Below, piece by piece: positions 29,401 through 38,810 of a DNA stretch of 64,000 nucleotides; positions within the stretch are counted from its first letter, which is position 1, and every line of letters starts with the position of its first letter. The DNA comes from Bog-756 sp963841885 (GTDB taxonomy: Bacteria > Actinomycetota > Acidimicrobiia > Acidimicrobiales > RAAP-2), in NCBI GenBank assembly GCA_963841885.1, contig CAWJEK010000015.1, positions 124,001-188,000 on the forward strand, in the 5' to 3' direction. The position numbers and the translations under genes are program-made. The notes below the pieces were generated by a model that had not been told where the DNA came from, searched no databases, and saw only the letters and a list, made by a program, of their open reading frames with translations.

Positions 29401-30515
29401 GCCCGCGGCGCGTCCTGCTCCTGGCCGAGCAGCTCCGACGGTCGGCGGCCGGGGGTATCGGCACGTACGTGCTGGGCCTGCTCCAGGGGCTCGACGCCGT
29501 GGCCGCCGCCGACCCCGACGAGGCGCCCGAGCTGGTCCTGACGGCCAGCCGACCGCCTGCGGGGTCCGCCGTCGATCCGCTGGCCGCCCTCGGCCATCCG
29601 CTCCGGACGTCGGTCCTCCCGGGTCCGGTGCTCACCCGCCTGTGGGACCGGGGGATCGTGCGGGTCCCGCCCGGGTTCGACGTCGTGCACGCCGTCTCGC
29701 TCGCCACCCTGGAACCCGGATCCACCCCCCTGGTGGTGACGGTCCACGACCTGCTGTGGCGCCGCATACCCGACGCCTACCCGGCCCGGGGCCGACGGTG
29801 GCACGAGGCCGCGCTGCGTCGGGCGCTGCGACGCGCCGACCGGTTCATCGTGCCGGCCGACGTGGTGGCCTCCGACCTGGTGGAGGCCGGTGCGTCCCGG
29901 GAGGCCATCACCGTGATCCCGATGGGCTCCGATCACATGCCGCCACCCGACCTGCCGGCCGCCAGGGCCGTCCTGGCCGCCCTGGGCATCGACGGTCCGT
30001 TCCTGCTCTGTGTGGGCACCCTCGAGCCGCGCAAGAACCTGCCCCGGCTCATCGAGGCCTACGGGGCGATCCGGAGCCAGCTGCCGGCGCCGTGGCCCCT
30101 GGTCATGGTCGGTCCGTCGGGTTGGGGGGAGCAGGTGACCACCGGCGAGGGTGTGGTGCACGCCGGATCCGTGTCCGCCGCCGAGCTGGCCGGCCTGTAC
30201 GCCACCGCCCGACTCCTCGCCTACGTGCCGCTGATCGAAGGGTTCGGCCTGCCTCCGGTCGAGGCGATGGCCGTCGGCACCCCGGTCGTGGCCAGCCCGC
30301 TCCCCAGCACGGACGGTGCCGCACTGGAGGTGGATCCCCACGACACCGACTCCATCGCCGCCGGGTTGTTGTTGGTGGCCACCGACGAGCCGACCCGCCA
30401 GGACCTGGTGGCCCGGGGGTCGGCCCGGGCCCAGGCACTGTCGTGGACGTCGATCGCCCGGATGCACCTGGAGGTCTGGGACCAGGTGGGCCGACAGGGT
30501 CCGGGGTCCCGTTGA
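29397..30515 (+). CDS. Glycosyltransferase family 4 (second of three)
   Basis: The intact 372-residue protein starts VSPRRVLLLAEQLRRSAAGG and has VVTVHDLLWRRIPDAYPARG, a central LLCVGTLEPRKNLPRLIEAY and the donor motif YVPLIEGFGLPPVEAMAVG. It is a GT-B family 4 enzyme closely related in plan to its two neighbours, suggesting local duplication. The donor sugar is unknown; GDP-mannose is a reasonable guess given manB and a nucleotidyltransferase elsewhere in the window. The GTG start overlaps the upstream stop, and its own TGA overlaps the TTG start of the third enzyme, so the three are translated together and presumably act in sequence on one glycan. Confidence 0.87.
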   Translation: MSPRRVLLLAEQLRRSAAGGIGTYVLGLLQGLDAVAAADPDEAPELVLTASRPPAGSAVDPLAALGHPLRTSVLPGPVLTRLWDRGIVRVPPGFDVVHAVSLATLEPGSTPLVVTVHDLLWRRIPDAYPARGRRWHEAALRRALRRADRFIVPADVVASDLVEAGASREAITVIPMGSDHMPPPDLPAARAVLAALGIDGPFLLCVGTLEPRKNLPRLIEAYGAIRSQLPAPWPLVMVGPSGWGEQVTTGEGVVHAGSVSAAELAGLYATARLLAYVPLIEGFGLPPVEAMAVGTPVVASPLPSTDGAALEVDPHDTDSIAAGLLLVATDEPTRQDLVARGSARAQALSWTSIARMHLEVWDQVGRQGPGSR

Positions 30516-31699
30516 GCCCCGAACCGACTCCCGAACCGACCCCCGACCGGTTGCGGGTGGCGCTCGACGTCAGTGCGGTGCCCGATCGTCCGGTCGGGGC
30601 CGGCCACTACATCCTGCAGCTGGCGACCCAGCTGTCGGTCCGACCCGACATCGGGCTCGTGCTCTGCAGCCGGAGTTCCGACCGTGACCGCTGGGCGTCG
30701 CTGGTGGCTCCGGAGGACCTGCGGGCGTCCGCTCCGGCCCCTCGGCCGCTGCGCCTCGTCTGGGAGCAGGTGCGGCTGGGTCCGCTGGTCCGGGCGACCG
30801 GCGCGTCGGTGCACCACGGACCGCACTACACGATGCCGCGTCGGTCGCCGGTCCCCTCGGTGGTGACGGTCCACGACCTCAGCTTCTTCGACGCCCCGGA
30901 ATGGCACGAGCGCTCGAAGGTGGCGTTGTTCACCCGGGCCATCCGACGGGCGGCCCGCGAGGCCGCCGTGGTCGTCTGCCCGAGCGTGGTCACGGCTGAC
31001 GGACTCGACCACTGGTGCCGGGTGGAGGCCGAGGTGGTGGTGGCGCCCCACGGGGTGGACGCCGCGCGCTTCCGCCCCGAGGAGCCGGCACCGGGGGCGG
31101 ACGTCGCCCTGCTGTCCGCGATCGACCCGCGGCTGGCCTCGGGCCGTCCCCTGCTCGTGTTCGTGGGAACCCTCGAGCCCCGGAAGGACGTGCCGACGCT
31201 CGTCCGCGCCTTCTCGGTGGTCGCCGCCCGTCATCCCGACGCCCTGCTGGTGCTGGCGGGCGGGCGGGGATGGGGAGCCGACGCGGTCGATGCGGCGGTC
31301 GCGGAATCGGGGCTCGGACGTCGGATCGTCCGCACCGGGTACGTGGACGACGCCGCCATTCCGGCGCTGCTGCGGGTGGCCACGGCCGTGGTCTATCCGT
31401 CGCTGTACGAGGGTTTCGGCCTGCCGGCCCTCGAGGCCCTCGCCTGCGGAGCGCCGTTGGTGACCACCAGTGGTACGGCCATGGAGGAGGTGGCGGGACC
31501 GAGCGGACGACTGGTGCCGCCGGGGGACGTCGGCGCGCTCGCCGACGTGCTCGACGAGGTGCTGGGTGGCCGGGGCGACGACCGCGCCGCCTCCGAACGC
31601 CGCTCCCGGGGTTTCGGCATCGCGGCCGCCCACACGTGGGAAGCCAGCGCCGAACACCACGTCGGTGCCTACCGGACGGCGGCGGGCCGGGTCGGGTGA
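30512..31699 (+). CDS. Glycosyltransferase family 4 (third of three)
   Basis: About 395 residues, intact. After a short Pro/Thr-rich start (LSPEPTPEPTPDRL) come VALDVSAVPDRPVGAGHYI, SVVTVHDLSFFDAPEWHE, VFVGTLEPRKDVPTLVRAF and YPSLYEGFGLPALEALACG, the GT4 acceptor and donor signatures. The TTG at 30512 is chosen because it overlaps the previous TGA (TTGA) and no ATG or GTG lies between the stop and the first conserved strand. TTG starts are rare, so initiation may depend on coupling. The three GT4 proteins share the same domain order and the LEPRK motif, consistent with paralogues specialised for successive linkages. Confidence 0.85.
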   Translation: MSPEPTPEPTPDRLRVALDVSAVPDRPVGAGHYILQLATQLSVRPDIGLVLCSRSSDRDRWASLVAPEDLRASAPAPRPLRLVWEQVRLGPLVRATGASVHHGPHYTMPRRSPVPSVVTVHDLSFFDAPEWHERSKVALFTRAIRRAAREAAVVVCPSVVTADGLDHWCRVEAEVVVAPHGVDAARFRPEEPAPGADVALLSAIDPRLASGRPLLVFVGTLEPRKDVPTLVRAFSVVAARHPDALLVLAGGRGWGADAVDAAVAESGLGRRIVRTGYVDDAAIPALLRVATAVVYPSLYEGFGLPALEALACGAPLVTTSGTAMEEVAGPSGRLVPPGDVGALADVLDEVLGGRGDDRAASERRSRGFGIAAAHTWEASAEHHVGAYRTAAGRVG

Positions 31700-31788
31700 G
31701 GGCGGTATTCCGGGAGGCGGGCCGGGAGACGGCTCTCCGGGGGTGGTGGCAGCGGGCCCGAACGCGCTCGGACGGCCCGTCCAGACAC

Positions 31789-31794
31789 TAGGGT
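31789..31794 (+). promoter_or_regulatory. -10 element deciding the start of the GDP-sugar reductase gene
   Basis: TAGGGT ends seven bases before the GTG at 31802. An earlier in-frame GTG at 31793 overlaps the hexamer itself, so 31802 is the likelier, leaderless start. Confidence 0.5.
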
Positions 31795-31801
31795 GCCCGT
31801 C

Positions 31802-32701
31802 GTGCGCTCCCTGATCACCGGTGGCCGTGGCTTCGTGGGTACGTGGCTCGCCGACCACCTCCGCAGCTGCGGCGACGAGGTCGTGCAGATCGACCAGGAG
31901 GTCGAGATCACCGACCCCGACGCCCTCCTGGCGGCGGTGCGGGACGCCGCCCCCGACGCCATCTACCACCTGGCGGCCATGACCCACGTGGGACAGTCGT
32001 GGGACGAGCCGCTGCGGGTGATCGAGGTGAACGTCCTGGGCACCGGTGCCCTGCTGGCCGCCGCGCGCGAGTGCGGCACCGACCCCCGGGTGCTCGTGAC
32101 CAGCTCGGCCGAGGTCTACGGAACGGTGACGAAGGCCTCGCAGCTGCCGTTGACCGAGGAGTCGCCCACGGCGCCGCTGACCCCGTACGCCGCCTCCAAG
32201 CTTGCCGCCGAGTCGCTGTGCGTCCAGGCGTGGCTGGGCCACGGCCAACAGGTCATCAGGGTGCGCCCCTTCAACCACATCGGCCCGGGCCAGTCGCCGA
32301 ACTTCGCGGTGTCAGCCCTGGCCAAGCGCATCGTCGACGCCGAGCGTTCCGGGGCGGAGGAGATCCCCGTGGGCAACCTGACGGCCCGACGCGACTTCAC
32401 CGACGTCCGGGACGTCGTCCGCTCGTACCGGCTGCTCATCGAGTCGGGGGACCCGGGGGAGGTCTACAACGTGTGCTCCGGCCGCGACGTGGCCATCCAG
32501 GACATCGCCGACCGCCTGCTCGCCCAGGCGGGCAGTTCGGTGCGCCTCGTCCAGGATCCGTCACTCATGCGACCGGTCGAGGTGCCCGTCCTGCGCGGCG
32601 ACCCCGGGCGCCTGCAGGCCGCGACCGGATGGAAGCCCGAGTTGCCGCTCGACCGGACACTCGCCGACGTGCTCGACCACTGGCGGGCCGCACCGGCCTG
32701 A
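31802..32701 (+). CDS. GDP-6-deoxy-4-keto-mannose reductase / GDP-mannose 4,6-dehydratase-like
   Basis: The intact 299-residue extended SDR starts VRSLITGGRGFVGTWLADHL and has HLAAMTHVGQSWDEP, TSSAEVYG, the catalytic YAASKLAAE and VRPFNHIGPGQSPNFAVSAL. The last stretch and the short length fit GDP-6-deoxy-D-mannose reductase (Rmd) better than GDP-mannose 4,6-dehydratase, which is longer and has extra residues at the NADP site. Either way it acts on GDP-mannose derivatives to make GDP-rhamnose or a related deoxy-sugar. It follows the three GT4 genes with 102 bases between and its own promoter. A strong inverted-repeat terminator lies after it, facing the convergent small gene. Confidence 0.78.
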   Translation: MRSLITGGRGFVGTWLADHLRSCGDEVVQIDQEVEITDPDALLAAVRDAAPDAIYHLAAMTHVGQSWDEPLRVIEVNVLGTGALLAAARECGTDPRVLVTSSAEVYGTVTKASQLPLTEESPTAPLTPYAASKLAAESLCVQAWLGHGQQVIRVRPFNHIGPGQSPNFAVSALAKRIVDAERSGAEEIPVGNLTARRDFTDVRDVVRSYRLLIESGDPGEVYNVCSGRDVAIQDIADRLLAQAGSSVRLVQDPSLMRPVEVPVLRGDPGRLQAATGWKPELPLDRTLADVLDHWRAAPA

Positions 32702-32779
32702 TCGTCGGGCCGGACCGTCCGATCCGGTGGGGCGTGACCCGCGGGACCCCGAAGCGTGCAGGACGGCCCCCGGGCGCGG

Positions 32780-32808
32780 AGAACGGCCCGCCGGTGGCGG
32801 GCCGTTCT
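32780..32808. terminator. Strong bidirectional hairpin terminator
   Basis: AGAACGGCCCGCC (32780-32792) and GGCGGGCCGTTCT (32796-32808) are perfect complements with a GGT loop, forming a 13-base-pair stem between two convergent genes. The outer A-T pairs can give short U-runs in either direction (TTCT). It is the best terminator structure in the window. Confidence 0.8.
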
Positions 32809-32915
32809 CTCGGGGGACCACGGGGGGAACGGGTCCCGGGTGACCGGGCCTCGGGGGCTCACCGGTCGTGGCGCCGGGCGGTAGGGGGATACCGGCCGGC
32901 GACGGGATGCGCCGC

Positions 32916-33317
32916 TCAGGCGGCGGCGGTGGGGCGCATGTTGCGGATCTGCGTCCGGGCGTCCTTGGCCTGCTCGTGCGCCTGCTTGGCGATGTCGCGG
33001 GCCTGGGGCGGCAGGCGGCTCTCGAAGGGGGCGAAGACGGCCTCGACCCGCTCGATGAGCTCCTCGGCCCGGTCCATGAGCTCGTCGACCTTGGCATCGA
33101 CGTGCTTGACGGCCTCGGTGAGGTCGCCACGGACGCCGGCCACCCGGTCGGACAGCTCGGAGGACGGGTCGTGCAGCTTCTGCATGAGCTCGTGACGCTG
33201 GACCTGGGCGCGCTGGACGCCGAGCACTCCGGCGCCGATCACGACGTAGGTGGCGTCCTTGGCCACATTGGCGATGTCCTTGGCGGCTTTGGTGATGTCG
33301 GTGCTGATGTCGGGCAT
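32916..33317 (-). CDS. Small alpha-helical coiled-coil protein of unknown function
   Basis: The 133-residue protein begins MPDISTDITKAAKDIANVAK and is almost entirely predicted helix: an amphipathic N-terminus, a short apolar stretch (YVVIGAGVLGVQRAQVQR) and long heptad-like segments (EAVKHVDAKVDELMDRAEEL and ERVEAVFAPFESRLPPQARD), ending with a basic tail. It loosely resembles phasin-like or HbhA-like helical proteins, but no family can be assigned. The ATG at 33317 has a strong AGGAGGAACC site; an upstream ATG at 33428 would place the promoter inside the gene. A well-formed promoter lies about 95 bases upstream, and a strong terminator follows, so it is a monocistronic, probably well-expressed gene. 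Confidence 0.75.
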   Translation of the reverse strand: MPDISTDITKAAKDIANVAKDATYVVIGAGVLGVQRAQVQRHELMQKLHDPSSELSDRVAGVRGDLTEAVKHVDAKVDELMDRAEELIERVEAVFAPFESRLPPQARDIAKQAHEQAKDARTQIRNMRPTAAA

Positions 33318-33415
33318 GGTGCGGTTCCTCCTGCTCGGTTCGGATGACGATGTCACGTTCCTGTCGCACGGGGCGGGACCCCGGATCCTTGGTCCCGTCT
33401 CCGTGCTCGTATACA

Positions 33416-33444
33416 AGTGTATGCCCAATGATAAACATTTGCAA
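33416..33444 (-). promoter_or_regulatory. Sigma-70-type promoter of the coiled-coil protein gene
   Basis: On the minus strand TTGCAA (33439-33444), a 17-base spacer and TACACT (33416-33421) form a good promoter in the most AT-rich patch of the window. ATACA-AG-TGTAT (33411-33422) is an inverted repeat over the -10 and could be an operator. Confidence 0.5.
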
Positions 33445-33543
33445 GCACCCGGCTAGCACGATGCGGCGGTCGCCGGGCGGGCGGACGGCACCGGCCGGCG
33501 TGCGACACCCCCGAAAACCCTCGTGCACCCCCTCGCCGCCCGA

Positions 33544-33549
33544 TAGCCT
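33544..33549 (+). promoter_or_regulatory. -10 element for the GT2-membrane protein gene
   Basis: TAGCCT ends ten bases before the ATG at 33560. No clear Shine-Dalgarno precedes this start. Confidence 0.4.
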
Positions 33550-33559
33550 CTGACCCCTG

Positions 33560-36500
33560 ATGGAAACACTGGCCCCGCCGGTTGTCGCCGTCGTCGTCGC
33601 CCACGATCCCGGTCCGTGGTTCGCTGAGACGCTGGCCTCGATCGCCTCACAGGACTATGCGGAGTTGTCGGTGTTGGTCATGGACACGGGCGTCTCGGAG
33701 GACCTGGCCGAGCGGGTGGCCGCGGTCCTCCCCACCGCCTACGTGCGGCGGTTCGAGTCGAACCGGGGGTTCGGGGCCACCGTCAACGAGGTGCGCACCA
33801 TGGTGGACGGTGCCGCCTACTACCTGCTGTGCCACGACGACGTGGCGCTCGCCCCCGACGCCGTCCATCTCCTCGTCGAGGAAGCGTTCCGCTCGAACGC
33901 CGGCATCGTCTCGCCCAAGGTCGTGAGCTGGGACGATCCCAACCTGCTCGTCCACGTAGGCATGAGCGTCGACAAGGGTGGGTCGGTCGTGGAGCGGGTC
34001 CAGCCCCACGAGATCGACCACGGCCAGCACGACGCCGTGCGGGACGTGTTCGTGGCCCCGGGAGGGGTCACCCTCGTCCGGGCGGACCTGTTCGACGAAC
34101 TCGGAGGCTACGACCCGACGATCGTGGCCATGGGGGAGGACCTCGACCTGTGTTGGCGCGCCCAGGTGGTCGGGGCGCGCATCATCGTGGCTCCGGACGC
34201 CCGGGTGAAGCACCTGGAGGAGCTGGCATCGGGGGAACGGCCCCTCGAGCCCTCCCTGCTGGCGGCTGCGGGGGCGGCCGCGATGGCCGCAGAAGCCGGG
34301 ATCCGTCGGGCGAAGGTCGCCGGTCACGGTCGCCGGCCGCGGTCGCCGGCACGACGGGGGCGGGCGACGACTCTGGCCGCAACCCTCCCGAGGACGCCGC
34401 CACCGAACCGACGGCGGTAGGAGGGGTGGCAACGGGCGTGGCGGAGGAGCCCGCTCCGGACGGGACCACTCCCGAGGCGGCCCCCGCTCCGGTCGCCGAC
34501 GATCCGAGGCGACCGGTCACGCTCCAGGAGCTGCAGCGTCGTCACGAACTCCTCGCCGTGTTCACCTGCTACTCGCGTGCACACCTGCTGCGGGTGGTTC
34601 CCCAGGTGTTCCTCCTGGCGGTCGGCGAGGTCCTGGTGGCCGAACTGGCGGGCAACCGCACCCGCGCCCGGGCCGTGGTGCGGGCCTGGCGGTGGAACCT
34701 GGCCCGGCTGCCACTGACCCGGGCCCGGCGCTCGGAACTGCAGGCCAGGCGCCGACTCGGCGACAAGGAGATCCGCCTGCTCCAGGTGCGGGGGAGTGCC
34801 CGACTCTCGGCCTACGGGCGTCGCGTGTTCCAGCACGGCTTCCACGGAGCCCACGCCGACGAACTGGCGGCCGCCGCCGCGGTGTCGGCCGAGACCTACG
34901 GCGCGTCCGCCGAGGGTCTGACGTTGGAACCCGGGGCCGAATCCACGGAAGCGGGGCGCGTGTCCACCCAGGTGCGGATCGCCGTGTGGCTCGTTGCCGC
35001 GCTCCTGGTGGTGATCGGGTCCCGGGGGGTGCTGTCGGGGCGCCTCCCGGCCGTCGGGCAGTTCACGCCGTTTCCGTCGTGGTCGTCGACCTTCTCCGAG
35101 TTCTTCGGCGGCTGGCACCCGTCCGGCGTCGGCACCACCGCCCCGGCGGCTCCGGGACTGGCCATCACCGCGGTGCTCGGGACCATCCTGGCCGGATCGC
35201 TGGGGCTCGCCCAGAAGTTCCTGATCTTCGGCTGCCTCCCCGTGGGGGCGTGGGGAACGGTGCGGTTGCTCCGGCCGTTCGGCTCCCAACGGGCCGCCCT
35301 GGTGGCCGGACTGGCCTACCTCGCCATGCCCCTGGCCTACAACGGGCTGGCTCTCGGTCGGTGGGGGGCGCTGATCGTCTATGCCGGTGCCCCGTTCGTC
35401 CTGGCGGTCCTGGCCCGGTCCACCGGACTGGAGCCCTTCGTACGGACCGCCGAGGTGCCGTCCGCCGCCACGCCGTCCGCCGATCCGTCGGAGGTGCCGC
35501 CGGAGTCCGGGGGCGCGTGGGCGTCGCGCCACGGTCTGCTGGGTGGATCGCTCGCCCTGGGCGTGCTGGAGGCCGTGTTGATCTCCTTCGTGCCCGCGGC
35601 GGCCATCGTCGTGGTCGTGGCCGCCGTCGCCCTGGTCGTCTCCTCGATCCTGTTCCGTGACATGCGGTCCACGGCCCGGTCGTTGCGTCTGGCCTTGGGA
35701 TCGACCCTGGTCGCCCTCGTGATCTGCCTGCCCTGGTTCATCGGGGTGCTCGCCTCGGGGCGGGGGATGGTCTCGGTGTTCGGACTCCAGACCCCGGCCT
35801 CGGGGGCGGCGACCTGGAGTCAGCTGCTCCGCTTCGCCACCGGCCCCGTCGGTGGTTCGCCTCTGACCTGGGGTTTCCTGATCGCCGCGGCGGCACCGTT
35901 GTTGCTCGCCCGGGGGGTCCGGTTCCGCTGGGCCTCCCGCTTCTGGGCTGTCGCGCTGCTCCTGTGGGTGTTGGCGTGGGTCGTCGGACGGGGGTGGACG
36001 GGCACCCTGGCCATCGATCCGCTCGTACTCCTCGGGCCGGCGGCGGCGGCCACCGCGGCGTCGATCGGTCTGGGGGTGGCGGCCTTCGAGCGGGACCTGC
36101 CCAAGGCCGAGTTCGGCTGGCGCCAACTGGTCACCGTGGTCGGGGTGCTGGCGGTGGCCGTGGCCTCCCTCCCGACCCTGGTGTCGGCCCTGCCGGGCCG
36201 CTGGGACCTGCCCACCAACGACTTCGGGCAGTCGGTGGCCTGGATGCGGGCCAAGACGTCGGACGGGGCGTTCCGGGTCCTGTGGATCGCCGACCCGCGC
36301 AGCCTCAACCAGGGGGGATGGAACGCCGGGGGCGGACTGGCCTACGCCACCTCCGAGGGCGGTCCGCCCGACGCCCGCTGGCTGTGGAACGGGACCGGTG
36401 CCGGTCCCGCCGCCGATCTCGGGAACGCCATCGACATGGTCCGCCAGGGGCAGACCGACCGCATGGGCTACCTGATCGCCCCTGCCGGGGTCCGCTACGT

Positions 36501-37162
36501 GGTCGTGCTGACGTCCCTCGCCCCCGAGATCTCCGGTCAGCAGAGTCCCACCCGGTATCCGGTCCCCGCCGACCTGCTGCCGGCCCTCGACGCCCAGCTC
36601 GACCTCCAGCCGGTGCTGTCCGGGACGGGCATCACCGTGTTCGCCAACGCCGCGTGGGTGCCGCAGCGGTCGGAGGTCACGGGCCGGCCGGGCGCGGCGA
36701 CGACGCTCTCCTCCCCTCTCCTCGCCTCGCCGGGGACGCCCGTCGTGCCGGATGCCCACCCGGTCCTCCCGGGGGCGATCGCCTCGCCGTCGTTCGAGGG
36801 GCCGCTGACGGGGGGCACCGTGTTCTCCTCCGTGGCCCCGGCGGGGGACTGGAAGCTCACGCTGGCGTCGGGGCGCCCGTCGCCGTCCACGCCGTCGTTC
36901 GGCTGGGCCTCCCGCTACGCGGTGCCCGCGTCGACCTCGGGCACCCTGCACTTCGACGGCGGGATCCTGCCCCTCCTGGCCGGGATCTTCTCGGTGCTGG
37001 CGTGGATCCTCGCGGTGGCGGCCCTGGTCGACCGTCGCCGGATCCGTCGTGAGTGGGAGCGGGTCGGCCGGCCCCGGACGTGGTCCCCCGGCCGCACGCG
37101 TACCCGCACCCGCGAGGAACTCGAGGACGTCTGGACGACCGACGAGCGAGGTGCACCCGTGA
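33560..37162 (+). CDS. Large glycosyltransferase: GT2 domain fused to a polytopic membrane domain (frameshifted)
   Basis: Restored length is about 1,200 residues. Residues 1-260 are a GT-A family 2 domain: VVAVVVAHDPGPWFAETL, LLCHDDVALAPDAVHLLVEE, GGYDPTIVAMGEDLDLCWRA. A Pro/Thr/Ala linker follows, then about 800 residues with some 12 hydrophobic segments, including FLIFGCLPVGAWGTVRLL and YLAMPLAYNGLALGRWGAL, and a large extracytoplasmic C-terminal part ending with one helix (LPLLAGIFSVLAWILAVAAL). This matches actinobacterial envelope glycosyltransferases that precede DUF5719 genes. The GT domain and the membrane part are in different frames, with a shift near 34318-34350. The end at the TGA 37160-37162 assumes a second shift and a GTGA junction with the next gene, and is uncertain. 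Confidence 0.75.
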
Positions 37163-38728
37163 CGGGCCCCGGGGACCGGGAGGAGGGACCGGACGCCGTC
37201 GGACCGCCGGGAGGCGACGGATCCGGGGGCCGGGTCGGTGGACGGGACGGCGACCGGACCGGTGGTCGTGTCGCGGATCGCCCGGAGGCGCCAGACAGCA
37301 GCGACCGGTGGCGGGGCGCACGGCGGCGCTGGTGGTGGCCGCGGTCGTCGTCGTCGGCGTCGGGATCCTGTCCGTCGCCCTGCCGACCCCGTCCCCGGCG
37401 CCGCTGCCGACGTCCGGGGACGGCGTGCAGGTGGCTCCCGTCGATGCGCACGTGTCGTCGCTGTTCTGTGCGAGCGGTGCCGGTGTCGGACGCCGGTGCC
37501 GGGGCCACCGGCACGGTCGTCCTCGCCAACACGAGCGGCACCGCCGTCCACGGGGTGATGACGGTGGTCGACGGGGCGAGCCCGGCGACGGCGAGCCGGA
37601 ACGTCGTCGTCCCGGCTCGGGGAACGGCCGAGCTCGTCCCGGCGAGTGGATTGCCGACCGGCGACACCGCGGCCACGTTCTCCTTCGGGGCGGGTGGGGT
37701 GACCGGGACGATGGTGGTCGGGGGTCCCAGCGGCTGGAGCACCGCGCCGTGTGCCACGTCCGTGGCTCCGCAGTGGGACTTCGCCGGCGGCTCGACGGCC
37801 AGCGGGCTGCTCGACCTGTCGCTCTACAATCCGACGGCGGCCCAGGCCGTGGTCGACGTCAGTTTCCTCACCCCGTCCGGGTCGGTCCTCGAGCCCCAGG
37901 CCTATCAGGGCATCACGCTGGCGCCCGGCCAGCTGGAGGACGCCAAACTGGGGGCCTACGTGCAGAACCAGGCGCAGGTGGCGACCTTGGTGCAGGCCTC
38001 CTCCGGCGACGTCGTGGCCACCGAACTGGACGAGCTGGCCGTCCCCTCCGGCGCGCGGTCTGGCCCTGGTGGCCGGCACGCCGCGGGCCGCTACGACCTG
38101 GCGATTCGCGCAGACCACGGCGGTCCAGGGCGGCAACGTGACGCTCGTGATCGCCAATCCGGGGCAGTCGCCGGTGACGGCCCACGTCTCGGTGGGTCTG
38201 GCGGCGGCGACGGTGACGCCCCACCAGCTGATCGTCGCCCCCCTGAGCGTGGCGACCCTGACCGTGTCGGCAGTGGTCGGATGGCCACTCGGGTCGCCCT
38301 ATTCGCTGACCGTCACCGCGCCGTCACCCGTCATCGTGGGGAGGAGCGTCGACCTCCCCGTCGGGGGCCGTCGTCGCCGGAGGCCGGGCTCACCCGGGGG
38401 ACGACGGTGACCGCCCGGTCCTGGCTCGTGGTGGGACCGGGCTCACCCGGCAGCCCGGCGGTTCCCGATGCCGCGATCCGGTCGCTGGCGGTGGCCGACC
38501 CGGAGTCGACTCCGGTGCAGGTGACGGTGGTCCCGCCTGGGCGGGGGCCGCCCGGTGGCGCTGGCCCGGGTGACGGGCAACGGGGTGGTGGTATTCGGGA
38601 CGGCGGCGGTGGGCGGCCTGCACCCCCTGATGATCGAGGCCTCCGGCCCGGTGGTGGTCGAGGCGGACATCGGCCCGACCGGTGCCCCGGGGGTCGTCTC
38701 GAGTTCCGGCTTCCCCCTGGCCGGCTGA
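37159..38728 (+). CDS. DUF5719-like exported protein (several frameshifts)
   Basis: Pieced together from three frames, about 500 residues: a hydrophilic N-terminus, one membrane anchor (ALVVAAVVVVGVGILSVAL), then an exported beta-rich domain (GTVVLANTSGTAVHGVMTVV, LDLSLYNPTAAQAVVDVSFL, NVTLVIANPGQSPVTAHVSV, VVEADIGPTGAPGVVSSSGF). Position after the GT2-membrane gene and this Val/Ser/Thr-rich pattern fit the actinobacterial DUF5719 family, whose role is unknown but envelope-linked. Frame changes are needed near 37300, 37490, 38060, 38370-38400 and 38560. The start is ambiguous: GTG 37159 (overlapping a TGA) or GTG 37238. The end at TGA 38726-38728 follows SGFPLAG. Exact boundaries should be taken as approximate. 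Confidence 0.55.
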
Positions 38729-38810
38729 ACCGGACCGGCGGGACCGGACGAGGGCTGGAGTCAGCCGGACCCGCACAGGCCGGACAGCTGACCGGGTCGA
38801 CGCCCGGCCG

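Noticed and set aside
28192..31699. Natural-product (macrolide or aminoglycoside) glycosylation cluster
   Set aside because: There is no polyketide, peptide or aminocyclitol synthase, and the glycosyltransferases are GT4 enzymes of polysaccharide type, not GT1.
34324..38157. A 3.8-kb open frame on the minus strand opposite the GT2-membrane gene
   Set aside because: The composition is extreme in Arg, Gly, Pro and His with no domain, while the opposite strand encodes membrane helices and glycosyltransferase motifs. It is a GC shadow.
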